NCBI GenBank assembly: GCA_963773875.1
Contig: CAVZCV010000013.1
Coordinates: 138,453 to 202,452 of the forward strand
Source of the DNA: CAVTYH01 sp963773875
Lineage (GTDB): Bacteria > Planctomycetota > Planctomycetia > Pirellulales > JADZDJ01
Reading direction: 5' to 3'
Length of the DNA: 64,000 nt
Below are positions 36,544 through 45,564 of the stretch, piece by piece (the first letter of the stretch is position 1; each line of letters opens with the position of its first letter). A program made the translations under genes and the position numbers. The notes beneath the pieces are model-generated. The model was not told the DNA's origin and searched no databases. It worked only from the letters and a program-made list of their open reading frames with translations.

Positions 36544-38106
36544 TTATTTCCCAGAGATACCGTTGATAAATTCGTCGGGCGTTAGACGCTCCGGTGCACC
36601 GCGCTGGACGGATCCCTTACCACGCCCAGGCTGGTCGCCATGATATTGATGACATTCCACGCAGTCGAAGTGCACGCCGCCAGTAGCTTGCTCGCCCGAG
36701 CCGCTTGATGGGCTGTGGCATTTCAAGCACTGGGCGCGCCCCGGGATCATCACCTCGTTGTCGATCGTTTTGATGACGGACGCCTCACTCGGCAAATCGG
36801 CGGGGAATGCGCCACTATGGCACGACTGACACGAAACCGACTGATGGGCCGAATGATTGAACTCGGCATGCTGCAGCCACGGGGAATGCGCGAGCGGGCG
36901 GACCATTTCGAGATCGTTCGCGTCGCCGGTCATCTGATGGCATTCCACACACTGCAGCCGAATATTCTTAATTGCCGTCTGTAGCTCACCGCTCAAATAC
37001 TGGCCAATTGTACCGGGCGTCGATTCTGGTCTCGGCGATCGATTCGGCAATCGCCATTTTTCGAGCGGCAATTGGACTGCGTTGCCTAGCGGAGTGTTCA
37101 GCAGGTCCGGATCGGCGGTCGTCATGAATTTCATATCGAGCACTTGTTCAATGTAGCGCTTCATTCGATCGCCGTTCCAGCCGTGCGGAATAGAATCGTT
37201 TGGATCGACCAATTGGAAACGCGCGATATTTGAATCGCTTTCGCTCACTTTTGTGCGGCCGACATACGTCAGCGGGTGGCAAGCTTTGCAATGTGCATCG
37301 TAGCGCACGGGCAGCATGTAATCGCCGGCGAGCCGGGCCGGCAGGTCATTTGCAGCGCCTGTTGCCTCGGATCGATCGAGCTGATGGCACGCAGCACACT
37401 CCAGTTGAACCAGCGAGTCGTCCGGTTGTCCGGGGCGACGATACCGCTCACGATCAGCGGGGCTCAAGTCTTTCACCAACAGCGGTCCCAGCCCAAAGGT
37501 CAGCCCAGGACGCATGTGCCGCGAGTGTGAAAATTTGATTTCATTTCCGGTTCGCTTTACCGAGCGAAATTCGGGATGCTCGCTGATGAAGCTCGTGATG
37601 TTTGCCAGCGCGCTCTGGCTGGCGTTTTTGGCCGATTGCGTATGGGCCGCAATATTCGCATGGCAGATGGTGCATGCGGAATCGGCAATTCGAGTTAGAT
37701 CGGCATCGCGCCCGTGGTGCTCGCTGTGGCAGCCGGCGCAACTTTCAACTTCGCCTGCAATCTGATTCGGCGAATGCTCCGCGCCGCGATGACAAGTGCG
37801 GCACTGCGTATCGGACGCGTGCGGATTGGCGGTCCATGCGTCCGCATTCAACGGAACAAAACTTTGATGACAGGCATCGCAACGGGAGTCCCACATGGCG
37901 TGCGCGACTGATAACTTCCCGGGGGAAGAGTGCCGGGCAACTTCGTTTCGGCCAACCGCTCCCCAAGCGACATACCCGATTGCCACGATTGCCGCGATCA
38001 CCGACAACCACAGCTTCCCTCGCTCCAGCACGCTCTTCCGCCGGAAATAATCCAGCGGAATCCGCGCTGCGCGTTGCTTGCCGGTGGTTTGGTTATTGAG
38101 CGGCAT
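36544..38106 (-). CDS. Membrane-anchored decaheme cytochrome c
   Basis: The 520-residue protein has an uncleaved-looking N-terminal membrane helix (residues 32-52, WLSVIAAIVAIGYVAWGAVG) after a basic segment, so the heme domain faces the periplasm. Ten CXXCH motifs are present: CDACH, CRTCH, CAGCH, CTICH, CAACH, CKACH, CVECH, CQSCH, CLKCH and CVECH. Extra His in FSHSRHMR and FNHSAHQS are likely distal ligands. Its start is 45 bases after the b-type gene stop and it is followed by NuoEF. It probably accepts electrons from the b-type protein or quinol and passes them to the soluble pentaheme cytochromes; this is inferred from topology and order. Confidence 0.85.
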   Translation of the reverse strand: MPLNNQTTGKQRAARIPLDYFRRKSVLERGKLWLSVIAAIVAIGYVAWGAVGRNEVARHSSPGKLSVAHAMWDSRCDACHQSFVPLNADAWTANPHASDTQCRTCHRGAEHSPNQIAGEVESCAGCHSEHHGRDADLTRIADSACTICHANIAAHTQSAKNASQSALANITSFISEHPEFRSVKRTGNEIKFSHSRHMRPGLTFGLGPLLVKDLSPADRERYRRPGQPDDSLVQLECAACHQLDRSEATGAANDLPARLAGDYMLPVRYDAHCKACHPLTYVGRTKVSESDSNIARFQLVDPNDSIPHGWNGDRMKRYIEQVLDMKFMTTADPDLLNTPLGNAVQLPLEKWRLPNRSPRPESTPGTIGQYLSGELQTAIKNIRLQCVECHQMTGDANDLEMVRPLAHSPWLQHAEFNHSAHQSVSCQSCHSGAFPADLPSEASVIKTIDNEVMIPGRAQCLKCHSPSSGSGEQATGGVHFDCVECHQYHGDQPGRGKGSVQRGAPERLTPDEFINGISGK

Positions 38107-38151
38107 CGGATTTCAACTCTTAAACGCAGTCCCGAAGTTGAATCAACTTAG

Positions 38152-39168
38152 TCACCTGTATTTCAGCGCGGTATAGATATGGACAAACATTAGTCCGATC
38201 AGCAAGATCGAAAGCGGTAAATGCACCAGCAGCCAGGCGTGCAACCAGCGATGCATTCGCACCTGGCGATCGAACTGCCGCCTTTGTTCGCAGTAACTTT
38301 CGAGAACATCGACGGCCGAGTGAGCCTCGGGCGGCAGCACCGTCCGCAATTCACGGAAAAAGGCGGCCGACTTCCCAGGATCGGCGAGCAAAGACTTCTC
38401 GTGGCGTCCCGTCAAAATGAACGGACCGATTTCATTTTTGAACGCAGTCCGCAGCGGAGCACTGCCGGCAACCTCGGACACGACTTGCGTTTGCACAACT
38501 CGGCCTTGCACGCTGCCGACTTGTCGGACGGCGCCGATGGTTACAAAACGCGGACCCGTGGCGGGCTCTCCATCGCCTGCGTTTCCGTTGTCATTTGAGC
38601 CGCGCCATTCGGACAGCGATTCCGCTTCAACGCCACAAATGGCCGCGACAAGTTGCTCGCCGTCTTCGCACAAGCTCCGAGCCATGTTGTCGATTTGTGA
38701 AACAATGGTTTCCGCTGGCAGCTCCGTGAGCATCAATCGTGGCAGCCACTGTTGCATGGCGAGCCCAAAGATTCCGCTACCAATCACGACGATGAAAATC
38801 AGCATCAAGACGGTTGTCAGCGGACCGCCCCAAGCCAGTCCACTGTGCAGCACAATGAGCGGAACGGTGAGCAGACCTAGCCAAATGTGCGCCTTCAGCC
38901 ACTTCTTGACCATGCCCACGCGCCACACGCGAAAGCGTTTACGTGGCCAGAGCAAAAACTCGAACAGCATGATGGCGCCGCTGACGCCGCCGAAAACCAA
39001 GCCGGGAGCACTCGAACCGCCCGGCAAATGGCCCGTTGCAACCGCATGATAGGCAAACCACGCAATGGCAAGTAACGTGGCAACAGTTACCACCGCTAAC
39101 CAACCGCGATGCTCCGAAATGTGTTGCCGGTCAATTAGCACGTGGCATAAGAATGGAAAAGAACCCAA
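38152..39168 (-). CDS. b-type cytochrome-like integral membrane protein
   Basis: About four transmembrane helices are visible: AVVTVATLLAIAWFAYHAVA, GGVSGAIMLFEFLLW, HIWLGLLTVPLIVLHSG...LMLIFIVVIGSGIFGLAM and the C-terminal LHAWLLVHLPLSILLIGLMF. His residues on the helices (HAV, HIWLGLL...LHSG, HRWLHAWLLVH, VHIYTALKY) suit bis-His heme b ligation, as in b561/FrdC-like electron carriers. A soluble insert separates helices 3 and 4. No ATG is available near the N-terminus; TTG at 39168 or GTG at 39141 is the start. It is the first gene of the redox operon and a candidate quinone-interacting membrane module. Confidence 0.7.
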   Translation of the reverse strand: MGSFPFLCHVLIDRQHISEHRGWLAVVTVATLLAIAWFAYHAVATGHLPGGSSAPGLVFGGVSGAIMLFEFLLWPRKRFRVWRVGMVKKWLKAHIWLGLLTVPLIVLHSGLAWGGPLTTVLMLIFIVVIGSGIFGLAMQQWLPRLMLTELPAETIVSQIDNMARSLCEDGEQLVAAICGVEAESLSEWRGSNDNGNAGDGEPATGPRFVTIGAVRQVGSVQGRVVQTQVVSEVAGSAPLRTAFKNEIGPFILTGRHEKSLLADPGKSAAFFRELRTVLPPEAHSAVDVLESYCEQRRQFDRQVRMHRWLHAWLLVHLPLSILLIGLMFVHIYTALKYR

Positions 39169-39299
39169 GCCCGCGATTTGCGGAGCAGGCGAACCGCAGT
39201 TTCAGGGCTTTGACGGCTGCATGATACTTTTCTGCGGCGAGGCAAGCAAGTAAGTTCTTTGCCCATAAAGAATTGCAACACTTGAGATCGACGACTTCG

Positions 39300-42200
39300 T
39301 TACTGCGGCGGCCCGATCAAGACGAATGGCGCCCAATAATACGGCGACGACCACTGCGGCTGCGAACGCACGTGCTTTTGTGCCTCGTGCAACGCCGCGG
39401 CATACGATATGGGATTGTGGCGCTCGTTGCCCGGTGCGTCGAATTGTTTCGCAGACTGGGCAACTTCCTCGAACAACGTGCCGATCAATTCGGCAGTCGA
39501 CGCATCGTCCACGCTCCAGTGGCTGCACACGACCCGGCGTGCTCCGGCGACCAAAAACGCTTGGGCCAAGGTTGAGCCGGCTTCCAATGGACGATCGGGA
39601 CCCACGTTCGTCTGGCACGCGCTGAGCACTGCCAACTGACAGCCTCCCAGCGGCAGTTCGTGAATTTCGTGCAGCGACAGAAAGCCATCGTCTTCCGCGG
39701 AATCGACCGATTGCGCCGGCGGTGTGAGCGCGATGGCCCCAAACAGATTGTCGTGCTGCTGATCGACCAGGCCGTGCGCCGCCAGGTGCAGAAATCGGCA
39801 CCCGGCAATATGATCGCGAACGCCGCGCTCGGTTGCTTTCTCGGCTTCGAGCACGGTCACTTTGCCTCCTTCAAAAGCCTGCGCAATTCGCGCGCACTCC
39901 TTCGCCGTGGCTGGAAGCGGCGGCAGTTGACCGCCCAAACCGAGATAGGCTTCGCGTGAAACCGAGGCGAACGTCAGCTGCGCGACATTGCCGTCGGTCG
40001 AGTTCTTATCCGCCGGTCCACTCGCTACGGGAATAACTGATTTCGCCCGGCTCGATTCAATATATTTTGGATTGCCAACGGTTAATGTCGCGACTGCATT
40101 GCCATTCGCCGACGAACGCTCTAGCAGATTCAAAAAAATGTTGGCAGACGGGGCATAGGCAATCGGCGGAAAAACATCGAGCAAATATTTCGGCGATGGC
40201 TCACGTTCCAAAAGCAGCGATTCGAACGGAAGTTCGTGTAGGGCGCCGTCAGGAACAATAATCACGCTCTTGGGCGCACTGCGAGCAATTCGATTCCGAA
40301 CTGACCGCGGAATCAAAACTTCAGACAGCAGCGTTCCTTGATCGGCCGCCAAAACGCCTTCCTTCGAGTGAACGATTCCCGAAAGGCCTCGTCCACCCGC
40401 CCTGTCGCGCACGTCCGCTAAGTACGCATTAACCAGCTTGACAATTTCAGGACGCGTGAGCGGACCTGCTTTAATCGACATCGCCTCCGCGAGCGGCAAA
40501 TCCACTTCAAGCGACACGACTTCTGGCACATGCTCAGCCGGATCGATTACCAGCAAGTAGCTCTTTTTCGCGCCAACGTAATAAAACAGCATCACGCTGT
40601 TCAATTTCGCCAATTGTTCGCGCACCAACTCTAACGTGCCGAGTTTTGCATCGCGAGCTAATTGCTGCCGGTAGTACGGACTGGCGTTGCGGATCTCGCT
40701 CCAGACCTGAGCATAGGAGCTTTCAACTCTATCCAGTTCGGCGGCAAGTTTCATTAGTTCAGCATTGCCGGCATCGGACGATGCCGCAGCGGAAGGTTGC
40801 GATTCAGTAATCGCGACAGCCCGCGCACGTAATGTTCCAAGTTTCGCGCGAAGTTCCTTTTCGGTTGCCAAGAGTTTTTCGGCCGCTGGTCCGGTAAGTG
40901 TATCCCGCAGATCGACCCCCGCGAGTGCCAGCTGATCAAGAAATGTTCGATTACGACCGCGCTCGGCGTACGCAAACGCGTCTTCAATCCGCTTCAGATC
41001 GATGCTCCAACTGACGAGCAGATCGAAGGCCGAGGCGAACTGGGAAAAGAACTCCGCTCGTTCGCTTTCGCCGCCGATCGTTCCGCCGCGCGGTGTTTCA
41101 ATGACTTTGACCGCCTCGCTCACCAGTCGAATCGCTTCGTCAATGGATTTTTCGTCCTGCGATGCCACGCCCCGATCATGCAAGATTTCTGCCAGATTGC
41201 AGCTGGTCAAATAAAACGTCGTCGGATAGGTGTGAGTGTTGCCTTGCAGAGCCAGGGCTTCACGAAACTGCGATTCCGCCGCCGCTGGATTGCCATTTAG
41301 CACGTTAAGTTTTGCCAAGTAGTTGAGCGTGCGTGCGGCCGGCATGTGCTGATGGAACGCCTTTTGAATAACAAGCGCCGTTTGCCAATCTTCCTGCGCG
41401 GCACGGCGATCATCGCGCAAGTATTCGATGGTTGCTTTTTGATGCAGCGCCGTCGCGGCAACCGGGTCGTTCAACAATTGATTGTGCTCGCACAACTTCA
41501 ATGCGCGGTCGACGAAGCCTTTTGCCTCGGCGATCCGCTGTTGGGCAACCGCGAGCGATGCCAAGGCATTGAGGTGAACTACGGCGCCCGGCGCGTCCGG
41601 GCCGAACGTATTCTGAAAAACATCCAGCGCTTGCTGGCAGTAATCGAGCGCTTTGGCCAGTTGCCCCTGACTCTTATACGCCATGGCCTGATTTAAAAGC
41701 GCACTGCTAAGCGCCTGCTCAGCATTGCGGCCATGGCGCCGATAGATATCAATCGCTTTTTCCAGCTGGACCACAGCGCCGGCATAGTCGCCTTTGGCAG
41801 ATTGCACGAGGCCCAGGTTGCTGTAAGTATCGGCGAGTCGCAAATCGTCAGGCTGCAGATTTTGCTGACGAATCCTTAAAGCTTCCTGGAATAACCGTCG
41901 CGCATCGTCGAACGAGCCAACACCGCGTTCCACAAATGCCAAGTCGTTGAGCGCTCGCGCCAATTGCAGCGGCGCCGCAGGCTTTCGGGTGCGCCAGTAA
42001 ATCACTGCGTCTTCCAACAAAGGCTTTGCCTGCTCGTAATCTTGGGCCGCCCCATACAAGGCGCCGAGGTTTGATTTCACTTCGTACGTCAGTCGATGCT
42101 TCTCGCCGAACAACTGCCGGCGCAAATCGAGCAGCTCCTGCGCGGCGGCGATTGCTTCGACATTTCGACTGGCCTGTTGGCAGACGATCCGCAATTGATC

Positions 42201-43232
42201 GAGAAATCGCGATTTCAACGGACCGGCATGCGCCGATTGGTTGGCAGTCCGAATGAGGTGACGATAGATTTCTACTGCATCATCGCACGTCGATTTCACT
42301 TTCGCGTCGTTGCCCTGCGCTTGGTAAATCGCCGCCACAAGCGACAGCAAGTCGGCTTCGTCCGCTGAGCCGGGTTGCAATTGGTGCTGGGCTTGAAGCG
42401 CCCTGTGAAAGTGATCCAGCGCCGCATTGAAATCTCCCATACCAGTGGCCAATGATCCGAGTGCGATTCGAGTTCGAATGGCGGCCAGCACGTCGCGCTG
42501 CGCAACGTGCAACGTCAGCAACTGAGAAAAGACGGCCATGGCGTCGGATTGCCGTTCAGTGGCTGAAAACGCGGAATCTAGATCAGTTTCAAATTCCGGA
42601 TAGAGTGCCGCGTTGAGCTGCCCGGAGGCCAGTTTCTTCACTGAAGCGCTTCCCAGATCGACAATGCGCTGCCAGGTTTGTTTTGCTCTCTCAGACTGAT
42701 CCTTAGCGTCACATAATCGCGCGAGTTTCGCCAAGAGTGCGATCGTGCGTAGCGGATCCGCAGCGGTTGTTTGCTGCGCGGCCTTGAGCGCGTTTTGCAA
42801 GTACTGCTCGGCTTTGTCTGGCTGATCGAGTGCCAGCAGAATATCCGCCATATCGGCTGCACTTTTATCGAGCATTTGATTGCGCCGCGTGGAATCGTTG
42901 GGAAATCGCGCGGCCATGACCTCGCGAAACCGCATGGCCATCTTCAGCGCGTCGTCGTTCTGACCCCACGCACGATAGATTCGAGTTAGCCGTTCCAGCG
43001 CCGGTCCTAATTCGGGGTCCGGCAGCTTGTTGGCTTCGACCGCTTCTCGAAAGAAGCGTTCTGCATCCACCAGGTTGCCGCGTTCGAATTGCGATTTTGC
43101 CTGCTCAAGCGAGATTTGATCGACCTTAGCCGCCGGTTCGGCCGCCCAACCGCTGTGCCCGCTGCACAGCGGCAGCAACGAGGCAACGCATGCAATGCCG
43201 AGGTGGCAAATTGTATTCCAGCGGTGCTTCAT
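39300..43232 (-). CDS. Exported TPR-CHAT caspase-like protein
   Basis: The ATG at 43232 gives MKHRWNTICHLGIACVASLL and a signal cleaved near GWAAEP. Roughly fifteen tetratricopeptide repeats cover the first 850 residues. The C-terminal 380 residues are a CHAT domain with the catalytic dyad motifs FLHLAAHGLVD (His) and LAVLSACQT (Cys), and the following GARRVVCSHWSVDD. CHAT proteases are caspase relatives and usually cleave a partner protein. Its start lies inside the last codons of the kinase gene (stop at 43264), so they are translationally linked. The substrate is unknown. A periplasmic location is unusual for CHAT effectors and follows only from the signal peptide. Confidence 0.85.
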   Translation of the reverse strand: MKHRWNTICHLGIACVASLLPLCSGHSGWAAEPAAKVDQISLEQAKSQFERGNLVDAERFFREAVEANKLPDPELGPALERLTRIYRAWGQNDDALKMAMRFREVMAARFPNDSTRRNQMLDKSAADMADILLALDQPDKAEQYLQNALKAAQQTTAADPLRTIALLAKLARLCDAKDQSERAKQTWQRIVDLGSASVKKLASGQLNAALYPEFETDLDSAFSATERQSDAMAVFSQLLTLHVAQRDVLAAIRTRIALGSLATGMGDFNAALDHFHRALQAQHQLQPGSADEADLLSLVAAIYQAQGNDAKVKSTCDDAVEIYRHLIRTANQSAHAGPLKSRFLDQLRIVCQQASRNVEAIAAAQELLDLRRQLFGEKHRLTYEVKSNLGALYGAAQDYEQAKPLLEDAVIYWRTRKPAAPLQLARALNDLAFVERGVGSFDDARRLFQEALRIRQQNLQPDDLRLADTYSNLGLVQSAKGDYAGAVVQLEKAIDIYRRHGRNAEQALSSALLNQAMAYKSQGQLAKALDYCQQALDVFQNTFGPDAPGAVVHLNALASLAVAQQRIAEAKGFVDRALKLCEHNQLLNDPVAATALHQKATIEYLRDDRRAAQEDWQTALVIQKAFHQHMPAARTLNYLAKLNVLNGNPAAAESQFREALALQGNTHTYPTTFYLTSCNLAEILHDRGVASQDEKSIDEAIRLVSEAVKVIETPRGGTIGGESERAEFFSQFASAFDLLVSWSIDLKRIEDAFAYAERGRNRTFLDQLALAGVDLRDTLTGPAAEKLLATEKELRAKLGTLRARAVAITESQPSAAASSDAGNAELMKLAAELDRVESSYAQVWSEIRNASPYYRQQLARDAKLGTLELVREQLAKLNSVMLFYYVGAKKSYLLVIDPAEHVPEVVSLEVDLPLAEAMSIKAGPLTRPEIVKLVNAYLADVRDRAGGRGLSGIVHSKEGVLAADQGTLLSEVLIPRSVRNRIARSAPKSVIIVPDGALHELPFESLLLEREPSPKYLLDVFPPIAYAPSANIFLNLLERSSANGNAVATLTVGNPKYIESSRAKSVIPVASGPADKNSTDGNVAQLTFASVSREAYLGLGGQLPPLPATAKECARIAQAFEGGKVTVLEAEKATERGVRDHIAGCRFLHLAAHGLVDQQHDNLFGAIALTPPAQSVDSAEDDGFLSLHEIHELPLGGCQLAVLSACQTNVGPDRPLEAGSTLAQAFLVAGARRVVCSHWSVDDASTAELIGTLFEEVAQSAKQFDAPGNERHNPISYAAALHEAQKHVRSQPQWSSPYYWAPFVLIGPPQ

Positions 43233-43263
43233 GCCAGAAAATCCGATAGGAGCAAATGCGTTG

Positions 43264-45555
43264 CTATTTATGGGGAATAACAAGTCCGTCGTAGTTCTCG
43301 AATTTGTTCTTGACGAGCGCTTCGAACTCCGGCGACAGCGTGGACCGCGATTTCACAACGGCAGTCAAACCACGACGCTGTTCATCGCGGTGTCGCTCGT
43401 CAGCGAGACCTAGCGATGAAAACGCATACACACGATCGGTAACCACCTCACCCGATCGATATGGAAGATGCTTTTGAAAGTCGGCAAGTTCACTTTGCGA
43501 TAGTGGCTGATCTGAAGCAAATACCAATGCGATCTGCGCCCCATGATCTGCATCCAACTTCCAGAAGTCCGCCTTGTTCGCTGGCTCTGACGCATGTGCG
43601 ACCGGCTGTTGATTGTCCAAGCTTTTCGGCCAAAGCAATTGCGGCTCTCCATCGGTGCCGTACCAATACAAATACAAATAACGAGGCACGTTGCCGGCGG
43701 TATTAATTTCAAAGCGCACTTTATCCGCAAAACCAGGCACGATATCGCTTCCACGCAATCGCTTTGGGACGCCCTGATCTTGCGCGCGCTCATAAATAAC
43801 ATCGAGTGTCGGAGTGCCTGGTGGGAGATTCAGTTTTTCATCGCCAATTTGTTGGACGACTAATTTGGCGATGTCGGCGGCCGAGGGACCGGCCACGTTC
43901 ACGACTGGCGCAGCGATATCGGTTCGACGCCGTTCATCACTCCGATTGGACCAAGGAGCCCAGATCAAAAGACCAATAACGGCCGCGGCGGCTCCCCCTG
44001 CCGCCGCGACCAAAAACGGAACTCGGCTTTTCGGCGGTGTGCCGGCCAGCGATTGGCGCAAATCGGCCGCCATATCGGCGGCTGTGCGATAGCGATTGGC
44101 CGGCGACTTCGCCATCGCCTTGAGGCAAACTTCCTCAAACGCCGTCGGAATTGAATCGTCGATTGTTCGCGGAGGCGGCGGCACGCGATGCTGAATCTGC
44201 TGCAACACCTCGGTGAGTTGCGACGAAGTCGAAATCGGCAGCCGCCGGCACAAGAGCTGATAGAACATTACGCCCAAAGCGTAAATATCGGTCTGTGGCG
44301 TTGCCCAGTGCGATTGCCCAGCCGCTTGCTCGGGACTCATGTATGCCACGGTGCCGAGCACGCGGCCCACATCGTTCTTGAAAAACTGATCGTCGAGCTT
44401 TGCCAGACCAAAATCGGCAATGTGGGTCTTGCCCTCTTTGTCGATCAAGATGTTCGCTGGCTTAATGTCGCGATGCACTATGCCTTGTTTGTGTGCATGA
44501 TGCAGGGCATCTGCTACTTCGGCCACCCAGCGTGCGGCGTCGTCATGAGTGTACTTGCCTTCGTCAAAATGATCTTGCAGCGTTTTGCCAGGAATAAACT
44601 CGTAAACAATGAACACACGGCCTTCCGCCGTCTGGCTTGTATCGAGCACCGTGACAATTCCAGGATGCCGCAAACGCGCGGCACTTTGCGCTTCATGCAA
44701 AAACTCTTTCACCCGGCTGTGCGACTTTCCCGAGGTGCCGTGCGGAACTTTAACCGCCACTTCGCGTTTCAGTTCTTCGTCGACGCAATGATAGACCATG
44801 CCGAAACTGCCAGAGCCGAGCGTGCGTTTGATCGAATAACGCCCGAGCGACTCTTGTGGCTTGTCGGGCGTTGGCGGACGAAGTTGCGATTCGCCGATCG
44901 TTGGCGCTTTCGCAGGGTACGGCTGCGCGGCTGGCCAAACCCCCGGCGATTGCGGAATGCCGGTATCGGAACCGGTCGTTGTCGATCCCGCACCGCCGGT
45001 TTGTGTATTTCCGTTTTGATCGACAAGATTGCGTTGGCTGGCGGATGCGCCGCTGGAAGAACCTGCCTTCTGCGAGTCGAACATCACGGTGCCGGTTCGT
45101 TCGGCCGCAGACAAATCGTCGGACATGTGGGTGTCCGTTGGATCGATTCCAAACGCGATCGTATTCAGCAATTGTTCGTCAGTGTGCAGAACACGGCGCT
45201 GGTCAAGATCGGGAAAGCGGTTCTTTAATTCGGCGGCACTGGGATGCTCACCGCTTTTGGATCGCAGGAAGTATTCTTGCTGGACGATTTCGGCCAGGGA
45301 ATCACCATCTTGCCGCAGCTCCGGATACTCGTTGAGATAGTCCTCGACGCGCCGGTTTTGGCCTGCGCTCCAGCGGCGTTCTAGATCGACTTTCACCAGC
45401 TCCGTTAATGCTGCGCGGCGAAACGCAGGTTCCACTCGACTGGCAAATTGTCGCAAATCAAGGAATTTACCTTTCGATGCTAGCTCATACGCATCAATGC
45501 AGTCGGCAATCGCCCGCCACTCGCCTGACAACAGATCGTTCGTTTGAAGTAGCAT
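43264..45555 (-). CDS. Membrane Ser/Thr protein kinase (Hanks type)
   Basis: The 763-residue protein has an N-terminal 235-residue region common in planctomycete kinases (VDLERRWSAGQNRRVEDYLNEYPEL). The kinase domain covers 238-510: GSGSFG (247-252), Lys269 in VAVKV, HRD (361-363), DFG (381-383) and GTVAYMSPEQA. A single membrane helix lies near 519-543. The external C-terminal domain (about 210 residues) is unrecognised but ends KFENYDGLVIPHK. All catalytic residues are present. It sits 9 bases after the FG-GAP gene and overlaps the TPR-CHAT gene, so it is the signalling member of this operon. Confidence 0.9.
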   Translation of the reverse strand: MLLQTNDLLSGEWRAIADCIDAYELASKGKFLDLRQFASRVEPAFRRAALTELVKVDLERRWSAGQNRRVEDYLNEYPELRQDGDSLAEIVQQEYFLRSKSGEHPSAAELKNRFPDLDQRRVLHTDEQLLNTIAFGIDPTDTHMSDDLSAAERTGTVMFDSQKAGSSSGASASQRNLVDQNGNTQTGGAGSTTTGSDTGIPQSPGVWPAAQPYPAKAPTIGESQLRPPTPDKPQESLGRYSIKRTLGSGSFGMVYHCVDEELKREVAVKVPHGTSGKSHSRVKEFLHEAQSAARLRHPGIVTVLDTSQTAEGRVFIVYEFIPGKTLQDHFDEGKYTHDDAARWVAEVADALHHAHKQGIVHRDIKPANILIDKEGKTHIADFGLAKLDDQFFKNDVGRVLGTVAYMSPEQAAGQSHWATPQTDIYALGVMFYQLLCRRLPISTSSQLTEVLQQIQHRVPPPPRTIDDSIPTAFEEVCLKAMAKSPANRYRTAADMAADLRQSLAGTPPKSRVPFLVAAAGGAAAAVIGLLIWAPWSNRSDERRRTDIAAPVVNVAGPSAADIAKLVVQQIGDEKLNLPPGTPTLDVIYERAQDQGVPKRLRGSDIVPGFADKVRFEINTAGNVPRYLYLYWYGTDGEPQLLWPKSLDNQQPVAHASEPANKADFWKLDADHGAQIALVFASDQPLSQSELADFQKHLPYRSGEVVTDRVYAFSSLGLADERHRDEQRRGLTAVVKSRSTLSPEFEALVKNKFENYDGLVIPHK

Positions 45556-45564
45556 GGCGATCTC

